Below, piece after piece: positions 55,077 to 64,000 of a DNA stretch of 64,000 nt (position 1 is the first letter of the stretch; every line of letters starts with the position of its first letter). A program made the position numbers and the translations under genes. Source of the stretch: an uncultured Methylophaga sp. (GTDB taxonomy: Bacteria > Pseudomonadota > Gammaproteobacteria > Nitrosococcales > Methylophagaceae); assembly GCF_947259025.1 (NCBI RefSeq), contig NZ_CAMYKO010000004.1:248001-312000 (forward strand), in the 5' to 3' direction. The notes below the pieces were generated by a model. That model ran no database searches, was not told the origin of the DNA, and saw only the letters and a program-made list of their open reading frames with translations.

Positions 55077-57356
55077 TCAGGCCGCGGCATCCTGCCTGAG
55101 TTGACGGGCGGCATCTACCATAGCCTTCAGAGCCGGTTTCACTTCGGCCCACTGACGGGTTTTGAGACCACAGTCCGGATTGACCCAGAGTCTTTCCGGC
55201 GGAATCCGCTGCGCCGCCATTTCCATCAGCTTCTGCATTTCTGCGATGCTGGGGATATTGGGGCTGTGAATATCATAGACGCCGGGGCCGATTTCATTGG
55301 GGTAGTCAAAGGCGTTAAACACATCCAATAGCTCCATATCCGAGCGTGAGGTTTCGATGGTGATCACATCGGCATCCATCGCTGCAATCGCCTCGATAAT
55401 GTCATTGAACTCCGAATAACACATATGCGTGTGGATCTGGGTCTCATCCTTGACTCCGTTCGCGGTGATGCGGAAACAGTTGACCGCCCAGTCCAGGTAG
55501 TGCTGCCAGTCCTGCTGCCTTAAAGGCAGCCCTTCTCGCAATGCAGCTTCATCAATCTGGATAATGCCGACACCGGCTTTTTCCAGATCCAGCACTTCGT
55601 CACGAATGGCCAGCGCCAGTTGCAGACAGGTCTGGCTGCGCGGCTGATCATCGCGAACAAAAGACCAGTTGAGCATGGTCACCGGCCCGGTCAGCATGCC
55701 TTTCACGGGTTTATCGGTCAGCGACTGAGCGTAGTTGATCCAGTCCAGTGTCATGGCTTTGGGCCGATCGATATCACCAAAAATAATCGGCGGTTTTACG
55801 CAGCGCGAGCCGTAGGACTGTACCCAGCCAAAGCGGGTGAACGCATAGCCTTCCAGTTGTTCACCGAAGTATTCGACCATATCATTACGCTCGGCTTCAC
55901 CATGCACCAGCACGTCCAGTCCCAGTGTTTCCTGTTCTTTGATCGCATACTGGATTTGCTCCTGCATAGCTTTCCGGTAACTGACCAGGTCCAGCTCACC
56001 TTTGCGATACAGCAGGCGGCTTTGGCGAATGGCGGTTGTCTGCGGGAACGAGCCAATCGTCGTGGTTGGGAATAATGGCAGTGGGAAACGCTGTTGCTGG
56101 GCGTCAATACGCTGCGAATAAGGATTTTGCCGCTGGCTCATGCTGTCAGTTACTGCCGCCAGTCGCTGTTGCACACTGGCTTTGTGTACTTTGACCGAAT
56201 CCTGGCGCGATGTGATGGCTTGCCGGTTGGCTGTCAGATCGGCCTGGATACTGTCACGGCCATGATTGAGGGCATCAGCTAATAAAGCCAGTTCCTGCAG
56301 CTTTTGTACAGCAAATGCCAGCCAGTTAGTGATATCGCTATCCAAGCCACTTTCCTGCTCCAGATCCACAGGTACATGCAATAGCGAACAGGATGGGGCG
56401 AGCCATAGCCGATCCTGCAGGCGCCGATGTATGGGCTCAAGCCAGTTCAGCAGCTTGCTCAGATCGGCTTTCCAGATATTTCGGCCATCAATCACACCCA
56501 GAGAGAGTATTTTATGCGGGGGTAACCAGTCTATGACCTTGATGACCTCATCCAACGCTTTGACAGCATCAATATGCAGGCCAGCAGTGGGTAGTTCACA
56601 GGCCAGGTTGAGGTTTTCACGCAAGGGACCGAAATAGGTGGTCAGCAACAGTTTGACCGGTGTTTTATGCAGGGCGAAATAGGCCTGGCTCAGCGCATGT
56701 TGCCAGTGTTGATCCAGCTCGGTGGCCAGAATCGGTTCATCAATCTGCACCCATTCGGCACCGGCCTCTGCCAGCGCGATCAGACACTGCTCATAGACCG
56801 GCAACAGGGCGTCGAGCAAATCCAGTTTATTGCTCTCGTCCTTGCTTTTACCCAGCCACAGATAACTGACCGGACCCAGTAACACCGGCTTGGCCTGATG
56901 GCCCTGGCTGACGGCCTCGCGATACTGCGAAAGCAGACGTTCAGCATTCAGTTCAAACTGGGTGTCAGTATCAAATTCGGGGACCAGGTAATGATAGTTG
57001 GTATCAAACCATTTGGTCATCTCAGCCGCCGCAATCGGGGTCTGCTGCAAAGTTTTGGACGACTGACCGCGGGCTGCCTGGAAATACCGATCAGTCTCGG
57101 CCAGTCGTTTATCCGTGCGTTTCGGCAGATTGCCGACCAGCAGGCTGGTGTCGAGCACATGATCATAGAAGGAAAAGTCTCCTACCGGCTGCCAGTCCAG
57201 CTGACTTTGTTGATGCCAGTGTTGGCGTCGCAGTTCAGCGGCTTGTTGTTCCAGCTCATTCAGCGCGCTGTCGCCACGCCAGTAGTTTTCCAATGCAAAT
57301 TTGAGTTCGCGGCGTTGTCCGATACGCGGAAAGCCGAGGTTGTGTGTGGTTACCAT
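55077..57356 (-). CDS. metE: cobalamin-independent methionine synthase
   Basis: 759 residues, full MetE length. The N-terminal barrel has [20 protein letters not shown]; the catalytic C-terminal barrel has [55 protein letters not shown], zinc-site [20 protein letters not shown] and [20 protein letters not shown]. It transfers methyl from methyl-tetrahydrofolate to homocysteine. Divergent from metR with 99 bases between. Confidence 0.96.
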   Translation of the reverse strand: MVTTHNLGFPRIGQRRELKFALENYWRGDSALNELEQQAAELRRQHWHQQSQLDWQPVGDFSFYDHVLDTSLLVGNLPKRTDKRLAETDRYFQAARGQSSKTLQQTPIAAAEMTKWFDTNYHYLVPEFDTDTQFELNAERLLSQYREAVSQGHQAKPVLLGPVSYLWLGKSKDESNKLDLLDALLPVYEQCLIALAEAGAEWVQIDEPILATELDQHWQHALSQAYFALHKTPVKLLLTTYFGPLRENLNLACELPTAGLHIDAVKALDEVIKVIDWLPPHKILSLGVIDGRNIWKADLSKLLNWLEPIHRRLQDRLWLAPSCSLLHVPVDLEQESGLDSDITNWLAFAVQKLQELALLADALNHGRDSIQADLTANRQAITSRQDSVKVHKASVQQRLAAVTDSMSQRQNPYSQRIDAQQQRFPLPLFPTTTIGSFPQTTAIRQSRLLYRKGELDLVSYRKAMQEQIQYAIKEQETLGLDVLVHGEAERNDMVEYFGEQLEGYAFTRFGWVQSYGSRCVKPPIIFGDIDRPKAMTLDWINYAQSLTDKPVKGMLTGPVTMLNWSFVRDDQPRSQTCLQLALAIRDEVLDLEKAGVGIIQIDEAALREGLPLRQQDWQHYLDWAVNCFRITANGVKDETQIHTHMCYSEFNDIIEAIAAMDADVITIETSRSDMELLDVFNAFDYPNEIGPGVYDIHSPNIPSIAEMQKLMEMAAQRIPPERLWVNPDCGLKTRQWAEVKPALKAMVDAARQLRQDAAA

Positions 57357-57455
57357 GATTTTTCCTTATCTGTCAGAACGTGGCGGCCATTGTAATGAGC
57401 TCAACTGATAAGTAATAATGATATTTTTTAACAAAACTATAAGTGAACCTCATAC

Positions 57456-58352
57456 ATGATTGAGCGTAATCATCTCAGGATCATCCAGGCACTGGCCGAG
57501 CATGGCAGTCTGACCGCGGCCGCCAATGCCCTGTTTGTAACCCAGCCCGCTCTGTCGCATCAGATTCGTTACCTGGAACAGAAGCTCGAGGTCAGTTTAT
57601 GGCAGCGTCAGGGCCGAAAGCTGCGTCTGACCCAGGCGGGGCAGTTATTGCTGCGACTGGCCCGGCAGGTGCTGCCGGTGATCGAACAGACGGAAAACAC
57701 CCTCAGAGCCTATGCCGACGGCAAGCAGGGGATCCTGAGGCTCGGAGTTGAATGTCACCCCTGCTATGAATGGCTGAAGGGCATTCTGGCCGAGTATCTG
57801 CAGATCATGCCCAGGATGGATGTCGATATTGTGCATAAATTCCAGTTTTCCGGCCTGGAGGGCTTACTCAACCATCACATTGACTTGCTGGTGACACCGG
57901 ACAAGGTTAATCAGACCGGACTGAACTATTCGCCGCTGTTTGATTATGAGTTGGTATTGCTGGTTGATAAGCAGCATCAGTTGGGAGAAAAACGCCTAGT
58001 GGAAGCTGATGCATTATCAGGTGAGTTATTACTTACTTTCCCTGTAGCCCATGAAAGGCTGGATATCTATACCCAGTTCCTGATGCCCGCCGGGATCAGC
58101 CCCAGGCATAAGGCGATGGAGTCGCTCGAGATCATGATCCAGATGGTCGCGCTGGGACGTGGCGTCACCGTGTTACCTGACTGGCTGGCACGAAACTACA
58201 CGCAAAACCTGCCGGTGACCATAGTGAAACTGGGTAAAAAGGGAGTCAGAAAAACCCTGTTTGCCGCAATGCGTGATGGTGAAAAGGACACGCCCTATAT
58301 GCAGCAGTTTGTTGAACTGGGACAGCAGCGCGGTATCAATCAGAACAGCTAG
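57456..58352 (+). CDS. metR: LysR family regulator MetR
   Basis: 298 residues. N-terminal helix-turn-helix: MIERNHLRIIQALAEHGSLT, AAANALFVTQPALSHQIRYL, EQKLEVSLWQRQGRKLRLT. The effector domain resembles MetR (GVECHPCYEWLKGILAEY). Its divergence from metE supports the name; by family knowledge homocysteine is the co-effector. No clear MetR box was found by eye in the 99-base gap. Confidence 0.9.
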   Translation: MIERNHLRIIQALAEHGSLTAAANALFVTQPALSHQIRYLEQKLEVSLWQRQGRKLRLTQAGQLLLRLARQVLPVIEQTENTLRAYADGKQGILRLGVECHPCYEWLKGILAEYLQIMPRMDVDIVHKFQFSGLEGLLNHHIDLLVTPDKVNQTGLNYSPLFDYELVLLVDKQHQLGEKRLVEADALSGELLLTFPVAHERLDIYTQFLMPAGISPRHKAMESLEIMIQMVALGRGVTVLPDWLARNYTQNLPVTIVKLGKKGVRKTLFAAMRDGEKDTPYMQQFVELGQQRGINQNS

Positions 58353-59147
58353 TCAGGCTTCCAGCACCCGGAACAGCATTTCGCGAATCGTCTGCGGTTC
58401 GAAGGGTTTATCCAGAATCGCTGATACCCCGGCCTGTTGCACATTGCCCAGCCGGGTCTGGTTGTTTTCAGTGGTGGCCATCAGGATGGGTAAGACGACA
58501 TCCCCCAGCTGCTTGCGGATGTAGCGGGTCAGTTCATGCCCATCCATTTCCGGCATATTTAAATCGGTTACCACCAGGTCATATCGTTGCTGGGATAACA
58601 GCTTGACCGCCTCACGGCCGTTTTCTGCCAGATCAATCTGGCTGATTCCCATGCTGCCCAAAACCCGTGATAGATGATTACGTGAGGTAAAGCTGTCATC
58701 CACCAGCAGGATATTGAGCTCGCTGACATCATAGCTCTCTAATTCAATCTCGGCCGGATCAATCACATCCAGCGTTGCGCGGATCGCGCGTTGCAGATCC
58801 TCATGATTGAAAGGTTTGGGCAGAATCGCCATCACGCCGGCCTGGCGTATGGGCTCCAGCGCATCCTGTCCGGTCTCGCTGGAGATCAGCATAAAGGCGA
58901 TATCACTATCGGTCTCAGCCTGCTGTGCCTCAGAAATCAGTTGATCGGCCGACATATCCGGCAAATACATGCTGGTGATCACCAAGTCGGGCGGATACTT
59001 GGCGATTTGCGCCAGGGCCTCTTTGCCGCTGCGGGCGCTATCAATCTGACGCACATCAGCCTGTTGTAAATGGCGCATGATCAGCTTCAGCTGCATCGCA
59101 GAGGGTTCAATCAGCAGGATGGATAAGTCAGCAGCAGTTAAGGGCAT
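58353..59147 (-). CDS. double receiver-domain protein, first receiver degenerate
   Basis: 264 residues with two CheY-like domains and no output domain. Receiver 2 (about 144-264) is intact: D150/D151, phosphoacceptor D195 in VVTDLNMPEMDG, T225/T226, K247. Receiver 1 (about 8-130) lacks the acidic pair (LLIEPSAM) and has S59 where the phosphoacceptor Asp should be (LVITSMYLPDM), though it keeps K111. No histidine kinase is adjacent. Inference: receiver 1 may be a structural or regulatory module. Confidence 0.85.
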   Translation of the reverse strand: MPLTAADLSILLIEPSAMQLKLIMRHLQQADVRQIDSARSGKEALAQIAKYPPDLVITSMYLPDMSADQLISEAQQAETDSDIAFMLISSETGQDALEPIRQAGVMAILPKPFNHEDLQRAIRATLDVIDPAEIELESYDVSELNILLVDDSFTSRNHLSRVLGSMGISQIDLAENGREAVKLLSQQRYDLVVTDLNMPEMDGHELTRYIRKQLGDVVLPILMATTENNQTRLGNVQQAGVSAILDKPFEPQTIREMLFRVLEA

Positions 59148-59156
59148 GGTGGTATC

Positions 59157-59711
59157 TCAGGCACGGACCAGGCTGGTTTCAACCTGGTCGCGGGTGGATT
59201 TATCGCTAAGCAGTTCGATTATGGTCAGGGCAAAATCCATAGCGGTGCCGGGGCCACGCGATGTCAGGATTTTGCCATCAATGACTATCGGGTCGTCGCA
59301 GATATCGATATCAGGCCATTTCTGTGGGTCCAGAGCGCCCGGGTAGCTGGTGGCACGCTTGCCGTCCAGTACGCCGCTACTAGCCAGCACCATGGGCGCC
59401 GCACAGATAGCCGCCAGGTACTTGTCAGCCTGTTGCTGGCGATTAATTAAAGCATGAATGCGCTCATCGGCATCCAGTTTGTTGGTGCCCGGCTGACCGC
59501 CGGGCATTAACAACATATCGAAGTCCTGTTCCAGCACCTCATCCAACAGGCTATCAGCGACCAGCTTCACCTGACGGCTTGCCGTCAAGCTGTGTTGTTG
59601 ATTGAGGTTGGCCGTGGTCACGCTGATACCGGCGCGACGCAGCAGGTCAATCAGGGTGACGGCTTCCAGTTCTTCAAAACCGTCTGCAAGCGGAATCAAA
59701 ACACTGGCCAT
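59157..59711 (-). CDS. yajL: DJ-1/ThiJ family protein (YajL-like)
   Basis: 184 residues: MASVLIPLADGFEELEAVTL, DMLLMPGGQPGTNKL, the reactive cysteine C103 in AAICAAPMVLA, ILTSRGPGTAMDFALTIIEL. The length and the E-xx-E near the N-terminus fit YajL/DJ-1, an oxidative-stress chaperone or deglycase (activity debated). AGGAGCG lies before the start. Confidence 0.88.
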   Translation of the reverse strand: MASVLIPLADGFEELEAVTLIDLLRRAGISVTTANLNQQHSLTASRQVKLVADSLLDEVLEQDFDMLLMPGGQPGTNKLDADERIHALINRQQQADKYLAAICAAPMVLASSGVLDGKRATSYPGALDPQKWPDIDICDDPIVIDGKILTSRGPGTAMDFALTIIELLSDKSTRDQVETSLVRA

Positions 59712-59724
59712 GGTGCGCTCCTGC

Positions 59725-61077
59725 TTAGCGTTTGAGAATATTCATGCCTTTGAGCAGGTTCAGCGCCTGAGACAGTACGTAGTCTCTGACTTCCAGTGGT
59801 TGTTTTTTGGCCTCTGACTCTGCTTCTTCAGACGCACTGTCAGCATCATCCTGCCCGGTTGGAGCGGCATCATCCGCGGCATTGTCTTCCTCTTCGCCAT
59901 TTTCCAGGTGACGGGTCAGATCACGCTCACGCAGCGGCGTGAATTCACTCTCCTGAATTTCGGCGATATGAATACCATTAATTTCGATATCAGGCACAAT
60001 ACCCTCGGCCTGGATCGAGCGGCCTGACGGCGTGTAATAACGCGCGGTGGTCATTTTGACCGCAGTTTCGTTGGTCAATGGCATCACGGTTTGCACCGAG
60101 CCCTTACCAAAGGTTTTGCTGCCCAGCACGATACCGCGTTTCTGATCCTGGATAGCACCGGCCACGATTTCCGAAGCTGAGGCTGAACCGCCATTAACCA
60201 GCACGATTAAAGGCGCGCCTTTGAGCAGATCATCGGGCGTGGCGTGGAATTTCTGGTCGGAGTCGGCAATACGACCATCGGTGTAAACAATCATGCCTTT
60301 TTCGATAAAGGCATCAGAGACATCGACAGCGGCTTCCAGCACCCCGCCCGGATTGTTACGCAGGTCGAGTACCAGCCCGTTCAGCATGCCGTCGCTGTCC
60401 TGCTTCAGTTCAGTGATAGCCTCACGCAGGCTGGCGCCGGTGCGTGACTGGAAAGTGGAAATACGAATATAGCCGTAGCCGGGTTCCAGCATTTCATGTC
60501 TGACGCTTTTCACCTTGATAACATCACGGGTTAATTCGACTTTAAGTGGCTTGTCCTCCCCTTCCCGGATGATAGTGAGTAGTAACTTCGAACCGGGTTC
60601 ACCACGCATGATGTCAACCGCATCATTGAGTGTCATGCCTTTGACCGGTGTGTCGTCGAGACGAATGATCAGGTCACCGGCCTGGATGCCGGCTTCCGCA
60701 GCGGGGGTGTCATCAATGGGGGCGACCACTTTGACAAAACCGTCTTCCATGCTGACTTCGATACCGAGACCGCCGAATTCGCCTGAGGTGCCTTCACGCA
60801 GTTGCTGGAAGTCTTCCAGATCCAAGTAGGTGGAATGGGGATCCAGCCCTGACAACATGCCACGGATGGCATTTTCCAGCAGCTTTTTGTCTTCTACCGG
60901 TTCCACATAACTACTTTTGATACGGCCGAAGATTTCGGAGAAAGTGCGTAAATCTTCCAGTGGTAGATCGGGTTTGACGGCTTCCCGCTCGGCAAAGACC
61001 ATCTGGCCGAACACCAGACTGGCACCGAGAATGACACCGCTGGTTATCAGTCCGAAATCACGTTTAAACAAGCGCAT
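59725..61077 (-). CDS. ctpA: C-terminal processing protease (S41 family, CtpA)
   Basis: 450 residues. A membrane anchor or signal (about 8-30) is followed by the S41 N-region (GMLSGLDPHSTYLDLEDFQQ), a PDZ domain (about 90-165) and the protease core: VLDLRNNPGGVLEAAVDVSD, the catalytic Ser in VNGGSASASEIVAGAIQ and Lys in GSKTFGKGSVQTVMPL. The acidic C-terminal tail is low complexity. It lies in a run with envC and gpmI, a conserved proteobacterial arrangement. Confidence 0.93.
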   Translation of the reverse strand: MRLFKRDFGLITSGVILGASLVFGQMVFAEREAVKPDLPLEDLRTFSEIFGRIKSSYVEPVEDKKLLENAIRGMLSGLDPHSTYLDLEDFQQLREGTSGEFGGLGIEVSMEDGFVKVVAPIDDTPAAEAGIQAGDLIIRLDDTPVKGMTLNDAVDIMRGEPGSKLLLTIIREGEDKPLKVELTRDVIKVKSVRHEMLEPGYGYIRISTFQSRTGASLREAITELKQDSDGMLNGLVLDLRNNPGGVLEAAVDVSDAFIEKGMIVYTDGRIADSDQKFHATPDDLLKGAPLIVLVNGGSASASEIVAGAIQDQKRGIVLGSKTFGKGSVQTVMPLTNETAVKMTTARYYTPSGRSIQAEGIVPDIEINGIHIAEIQESEFTPLRERDLTRHLENGEEEDNAADDAAPTGQDDADSASEEAESEAKKQPLEVRDYVLSQALNLLKGMNILKR

Positions 61078-61108
61078 AAAAATTCCTTCGTGTTTGGCAC
61101 CGTCTCGC

Positions 61109-62296
61109 CTAACCCCGATTCACCAGCCACTTGATAGGGTTGGTGGGAGCGCCACGGTGACGAATTTCAAAATATAGTCCGGTCAGACCGCGAATTCCCT
61201 GCTCGCCGGACTGGGCAATCACTTCTCCTGCCTGAACCGTTTCACCGGCAGATTTCAGCAGCGTTTCATTGTTGCCATACAAAGTCATGTACTGCTCACC
61301 ATGATCAATGATGACCAGCAGACCAAAGCCCCGCAGCCAGTCAGCAAACACCACCCGCCCTGCGGCTGTGGCTCTCACATCATGGCCGGTGGGCGAGTCG
61401 ATGACAATGCCTTGCCACTTGAGTTTACCAAGATTTCGCGGGCTGCCATAGCGTGCCAGCAGTTTTCCACTGAGCGGCCAGTCGAGCTTACCTGTCAGAC
61501 GTGAAAAAGGTGTGTTTGGTTTCAACGGCACTGATTTAGGGGTGACCGTTTGCTTTTGCTGCTGCTTCGTTTCGGCCATGGCCTGCTGTTCGCGCTCGCG
61601 GGCCAACTTGTCGAGCAAAGACTGCAGATTTTGTTCTTCCTCTCTAAGTGCGCTAAGCCGGGCATCCTGCCCAGAGATCTGTTTATCGAGGGCCGCCAGT
61701 GTGTGCTGACGTTTCTCGGTTTCCTGTTGCAAAGCTTGCTGTTTTTCCAGTTGCCGGGCTTTATCCGCTTCCAGTGACTGCTGAGCCAGTAATAGCGCTT
61801 TTTGCTCCTCATTAAGCTCGCTTAACAACTGGTTAATGGTTTCCAATTGATTTTTGCGAGCCTGGTGAAAGTAACGGAAATAGGTACTGCCGCGACTCAG
61901 AGTCGCGATATCCTGTTGATTGAGCAGCATTTCCAGATAACTGGGCTCGGCGTTGATAAATGCGGCACGCATCTGCGCATAGAGCGCATCCAGTTGCTGT
62001 TGCTGCTCTTCCTCCTTGATACCGGCCTGTTCTCGCAATTGCTGCAGGGACGCGTTTTTCTCATTGATTTGCTGTTGCAGTGCGCGCAGTTCACGGTTGA
62101 GTTCGGAGACTTTGCGGCTCTGGGCTTTCAGCCGCGCGTACATCTCTTCGCGGCTGGCCTTTTTCTGCGACAGATCGTCACTGAGCGTATCGATTTCCTG
62201 CTTTACGGATTCCAGCCGCTGTGCTGAATCTTCGTCTGCACGAACGGCAGACATCAGCAACAACAGCAAAACAAAAGCGAGACGCAGCAACATCAT
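61109..62296 (-). CDS. envC: murein hydrolase activator EnvC
   Basis: 395 residues from ATG 62296, right after the gpmI stop; TTG 62299 or ATG 62293 are alternatives. The signal peptide ends VRA. A long coiled coil (about 22-235) is followed by a C-terminal LytM/M23 domain (about 265-395: GIVIDSPTGHDVRATAAGRV, IIDHGEQYMTLYGNNETLLK). The zinc site looks incomplete (LYGNN where HxH is expected), as in non-enzymatic EnvC, which activates amidases at the septum. Confidence 0.9.
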   Translation of the reverse strand: MMLLRLAFVLLLLLMSAVRADEDSAQRLESVKQEIDTLSDDLSQKKASREEMYARLKAQSRKVSELNRELRALQQQINEKNASLQQLREQAGIKEEEQQQQLDALYAQMRAAFINAEPSYLEMLLNQQDIATLSRGSTYFRYFHQARKNQLETINQLLSELNEEQKALLLAQQSLEADKARQLEKQQALQQETEKRQHTLAALDKQISGQDARLSALREEEQNLQSLLDKLAREREQQAMAETKQQQKQTVTPKSVPLKPNTPFSRLTGKLDWPLSGKLLARYGSPRNLGKLKWQGIVIDSPTGHDVRATAAGRVVFADWLRGFGLLVIIDHGEQYMTLYGNNETLLKSAGETVQAGEVIAQSGEQGIRGLTGLYFEIRHRGAPTNPIKWLVNRG

Positions 62297-62299
62297 CAA

Positions 62300-63835
62300 T
62301 CAGTTTTTGGCTTCAATCAGCAGGTGTTTGCTCATTTCAGCCGGGATAGGCAGCTCCAGCAGGCTCAGCATAGTCGGGGCGATATCCGACAGGGTGCCAT
62401 GCTCATGGCAGACAGCGTCACGACCGGCGAATAACAGCGGCACCACGTTATTAGTATGGGCAGTATGCGCCTGACCGGTTTGGTGATTGACCATGCGCTC
62501 GGCATTACCATGATCGGCGGTGACGATCATTTCGCCGCCCACCTGCTCTAAAGCATTCCAGACCTGGCCCAAGCAACTATCCAGGGTTTCCACGGCTTTA
62601 ACAGCTGCATCAAAGTTGCCGGTGTGACCGACCATATCAGCGTTGGCGAAGTTACAGATAATGACATCGTATTTGTCAGAACGGATTGCTTCAGCCAGTT
62701 TATCAGCCACTTCCGGCGCACTCATCTCGGGCTGCTGATCGTAGGTCTCGACTTTGGGTGATGGGATCAGAATGCGATCCTCGCCTTCAAACGGGGTATC
62801 CAGGCCGCCATTAAAGAAAAAGGTCACATGCGCATATTTTTCGGTCTCAGCGATGCGCAATTGTTTCAGGCCCAACGAAGACAGGTAGTCGCCCAGAATG
62901 TTATTCATCTTTTCGTTGGGAAAAGCAATGGGCGCGGTGTAATCCTTTTTGTACTCAGTGAGCGTCACGTAATCAGCGAGTGCAATCTCACGTGGTTTTT
63001 CAAAGCCATCAAAATCTGGCTGGATAAAGCATTCAGTCAGCTCACGGGCACGATCTGAGCGGAAGTTCATAAACACGATGCTGTCGCCATCTTCGATGCG
63101 CACCGGTTCACCGATGCTGGTGGCTTTGACGAATTCATCGGTTTCCTCACGGGCGTAGGCATTATTCAGCGCCTCGCTGGCCGAGTCAGCATGAAACGCA
63201 CCTTCGCCCTCTGCGACCAGGCGGTAGGCCGCTTCTACGCGGTTCCAGCGCTTGTCGCGATCCATGGCATAAAAACGACCGATGATGCTGGCGAAGCGGC
63301 CTTTGCCCAGTGAAGTAAAGACGGCTTCCAGCTTATCAATCCCGGCCTGGGCACTTTGTGGTGGGGTATCGCGGCCATCGAGGAAGGCATGCACAAAGAT
63401 CTTGTTTGCACCCCGCTCTGCAGCCAGCTTGACCATGGCATGGATATGTTCTTCATGACTGTGGACGCCGCCATCTGAGAGCAGGCCGAAGATATGCACG
63501 GCTTTATCGTTTTCAACCGCTTTATCTACCGCCGAAGTCAGCGTTTTATTATCAAAGAAACTGCCCTCTTCAATAGATTTACTGATGCGGGTAAATTCCT
63601 GGTAAACCACCCGGCCGGCACCGAGGTTGAGGTGGCCGACTTCGGAGTTGCCCATTTGATCGCCGGGCAGGCCTACCCCCTGGCCGGAAGCGTGAATCAG
63701 TGTATGCGGGTATTGTTGCCAGAGTTTGTCCCAGACAGGGGTGTGGGCGGCGTGAATAGCATTATTATCAGGATCGTCACTGTATCCCCAGCCGTCCATG
63801 ATAATCAGCGCCAGTGGTCGGTGTTTGAGCGTCAT
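62300..63835 (-). CDS. gpmI: 2,3-bisphosphoglycerate-independent phosphoglycerate mutase
   Basis: 511 residues, alkaline phosphatase superfamily. The catalytic Ser is S64 in [20 protein letters not shown]. Metal-site motifs are [37 protein letters not shown] and [14 protein letters not shown]. It interconverts 3- and 2-phosphoglycerate. It is the first gene of the gpmI-envC-ctpA run. Confidence 0.95.
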   Translation of the reverse strand: MTLKHRPLALIIMDGWGYSDDPDNNAIHAAHTPVWDKLWQQYPHTLIHASGQGVGLPGDQMGNSEVGHLNLGAGRVVYQEFTRISKSIEEGSFFDNKTLTSAVDKAVENDKAVHIFGLLSDGGVHSHEEHIHAMVKLAAERGANKIFVHAFLDGRDTPPQSAQAGIDKLEAVFTSLGKGRFASIIGRFYAMDRDKRWNRVEAAYRLVAEGEGAFHADSASEALNNAYAREETDEFVKATSIGEPVRIEDGDSIVFMNFRSDRARELTECFIQPDFDGFEKPREIALADYVTLTEYKKDYTAPIAFPNEKMNNILGDYLSSLGLKQLRIAETEKYAHVTFFFNGGLDTPFEGEDRILIPSPKVETYDQQPEMSAPEVADKLAEAIRSDKYDVIICNFANADMVGHTGNFDAAVKAVETLDSCLGQVWNALEQVGGEMIVTADHGNAERMVNHQTGQAHTAHTNNVVPLLFAGRDAVCHEHGTLSDIAPTMLSLLELPIPAEMSKHLLIEAKN

Positions 63836-63923
63836 TAAAAAGTCCTTAAAGCTAGTCGTGGTCGGGCTCTCTTGTCGCTGACCGGTGTCATTTATATTAA
63901 TCAGCTTATTAGCCGTGTATTAT

Positions 63924-64000
63924 ATGGGCTTTTGTGATGAAATACAGTCGCCGCTACTGGCTGAGCCTCTGGCCAATCCGGCCGTAAAGCCTCAGCCTGA
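63924..64000 (+). CDS. possible start of an open-ended reading frame
   Basis: ATG 63924 opens a frame that stays open to the window end, beginning MGFCDEIQSPLLAEPLANPA. There is no visible ribosome site and only 25 codons are seen, so it may be chance. It would be divergent from gpmI. Confidence 0.2.
   Translation, partial: MGFCDEIQSPLLAEPLANPAVKPQP

Noticed and set aside
57357-57455. Search for a MetR box or riboswitch before metE
   Set aside because: The 99-base gap is too short for a cobalamin or SAM riboswitch and no TGAA-N5-TTCA match was seen.
62978-62996. CTCACGTGG within gpmI as a third parS
   Set aside because: Only the central bases match; the outer TGTT/AACA arms are missing.

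Overview
The window looks like chromosome of a gammaproteobacterial methylotroph, most plausibly Methylophaga or a close relative. It carries the four-gene formyltransferase/hydrolase (Fhc) complex of the tetrahydromethanopterin (H4MPT)/methanofuran C1 oxidation route, and a second operon with an MfnB-type methanofuran synthesis enzyme, a DmrB-like flavoprotein and a dihydropteroate synthase-like protein. The housekeeping genes (FNR with four Cys ligands, OxyR with the C202/C211 pair, TatABC, RecF, GyrB, MurJ, MetE/MetR) are of proteobacterial type. The genus is an inference from gene content and was not tested by a search.

Region 1 (1-4.3 kb) is accessory. It holds the N-terminal half of a classical autotransporter (cut by the window edge), a 91-base luxR fragment fused to a piece of an autotransporter beta-barrel, a complete inverse autotransporter (intimin/invasin-type barrel plus beta-helix passenger), and an intact LuxR-type regulator. 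The regulator and its fragment share an upstream 16-bp palindrome. The block abuts the 3' side of tRNA-Asp.

Region 2 (4.3-18.6 kb): ycaO, a membrane-tethered pseudoazurin, rhlE, a 1-Cys peroxiredoxin, a signal-peptidase-like protein whose catalytic dyad appears lost, a BASS transporter coupled to a DUF4010 protein, an RND efflux pair, MgtC and lipocalin.

Region 3 (18.6-33.1 kb): a long minus-strand run with MAPEG, alpha/beta hydrolase, an orphan TupA-like binding protein, dienelactone hydrolase, DM13, DUF4124, fbp, fhcC-D-A-B, a SPOR protein, argS and priA.

Region 4 (33.1-48.6 kb): an intergenic DnaA-box cluster, folA, the hisBHAFIE-hinT-tatABC operon, fnr divergent from it, ompW under a likely FNR site, murJ, a SCO-like gene, oxyR, rubredoxin, recF (with two internal parS sites) and gyrB. 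The parS sites and DnaA boxes suggest that this part lies near the replication origin, although dnaA and dnaN are not beside recF.

Region 5 (48.6-64 kb): ndh, the C1-cofactor operon, a LysR regulator, metE/metR, a double-receiver protein, a DJ-1 family protein, ctpA, envC and gpmI.
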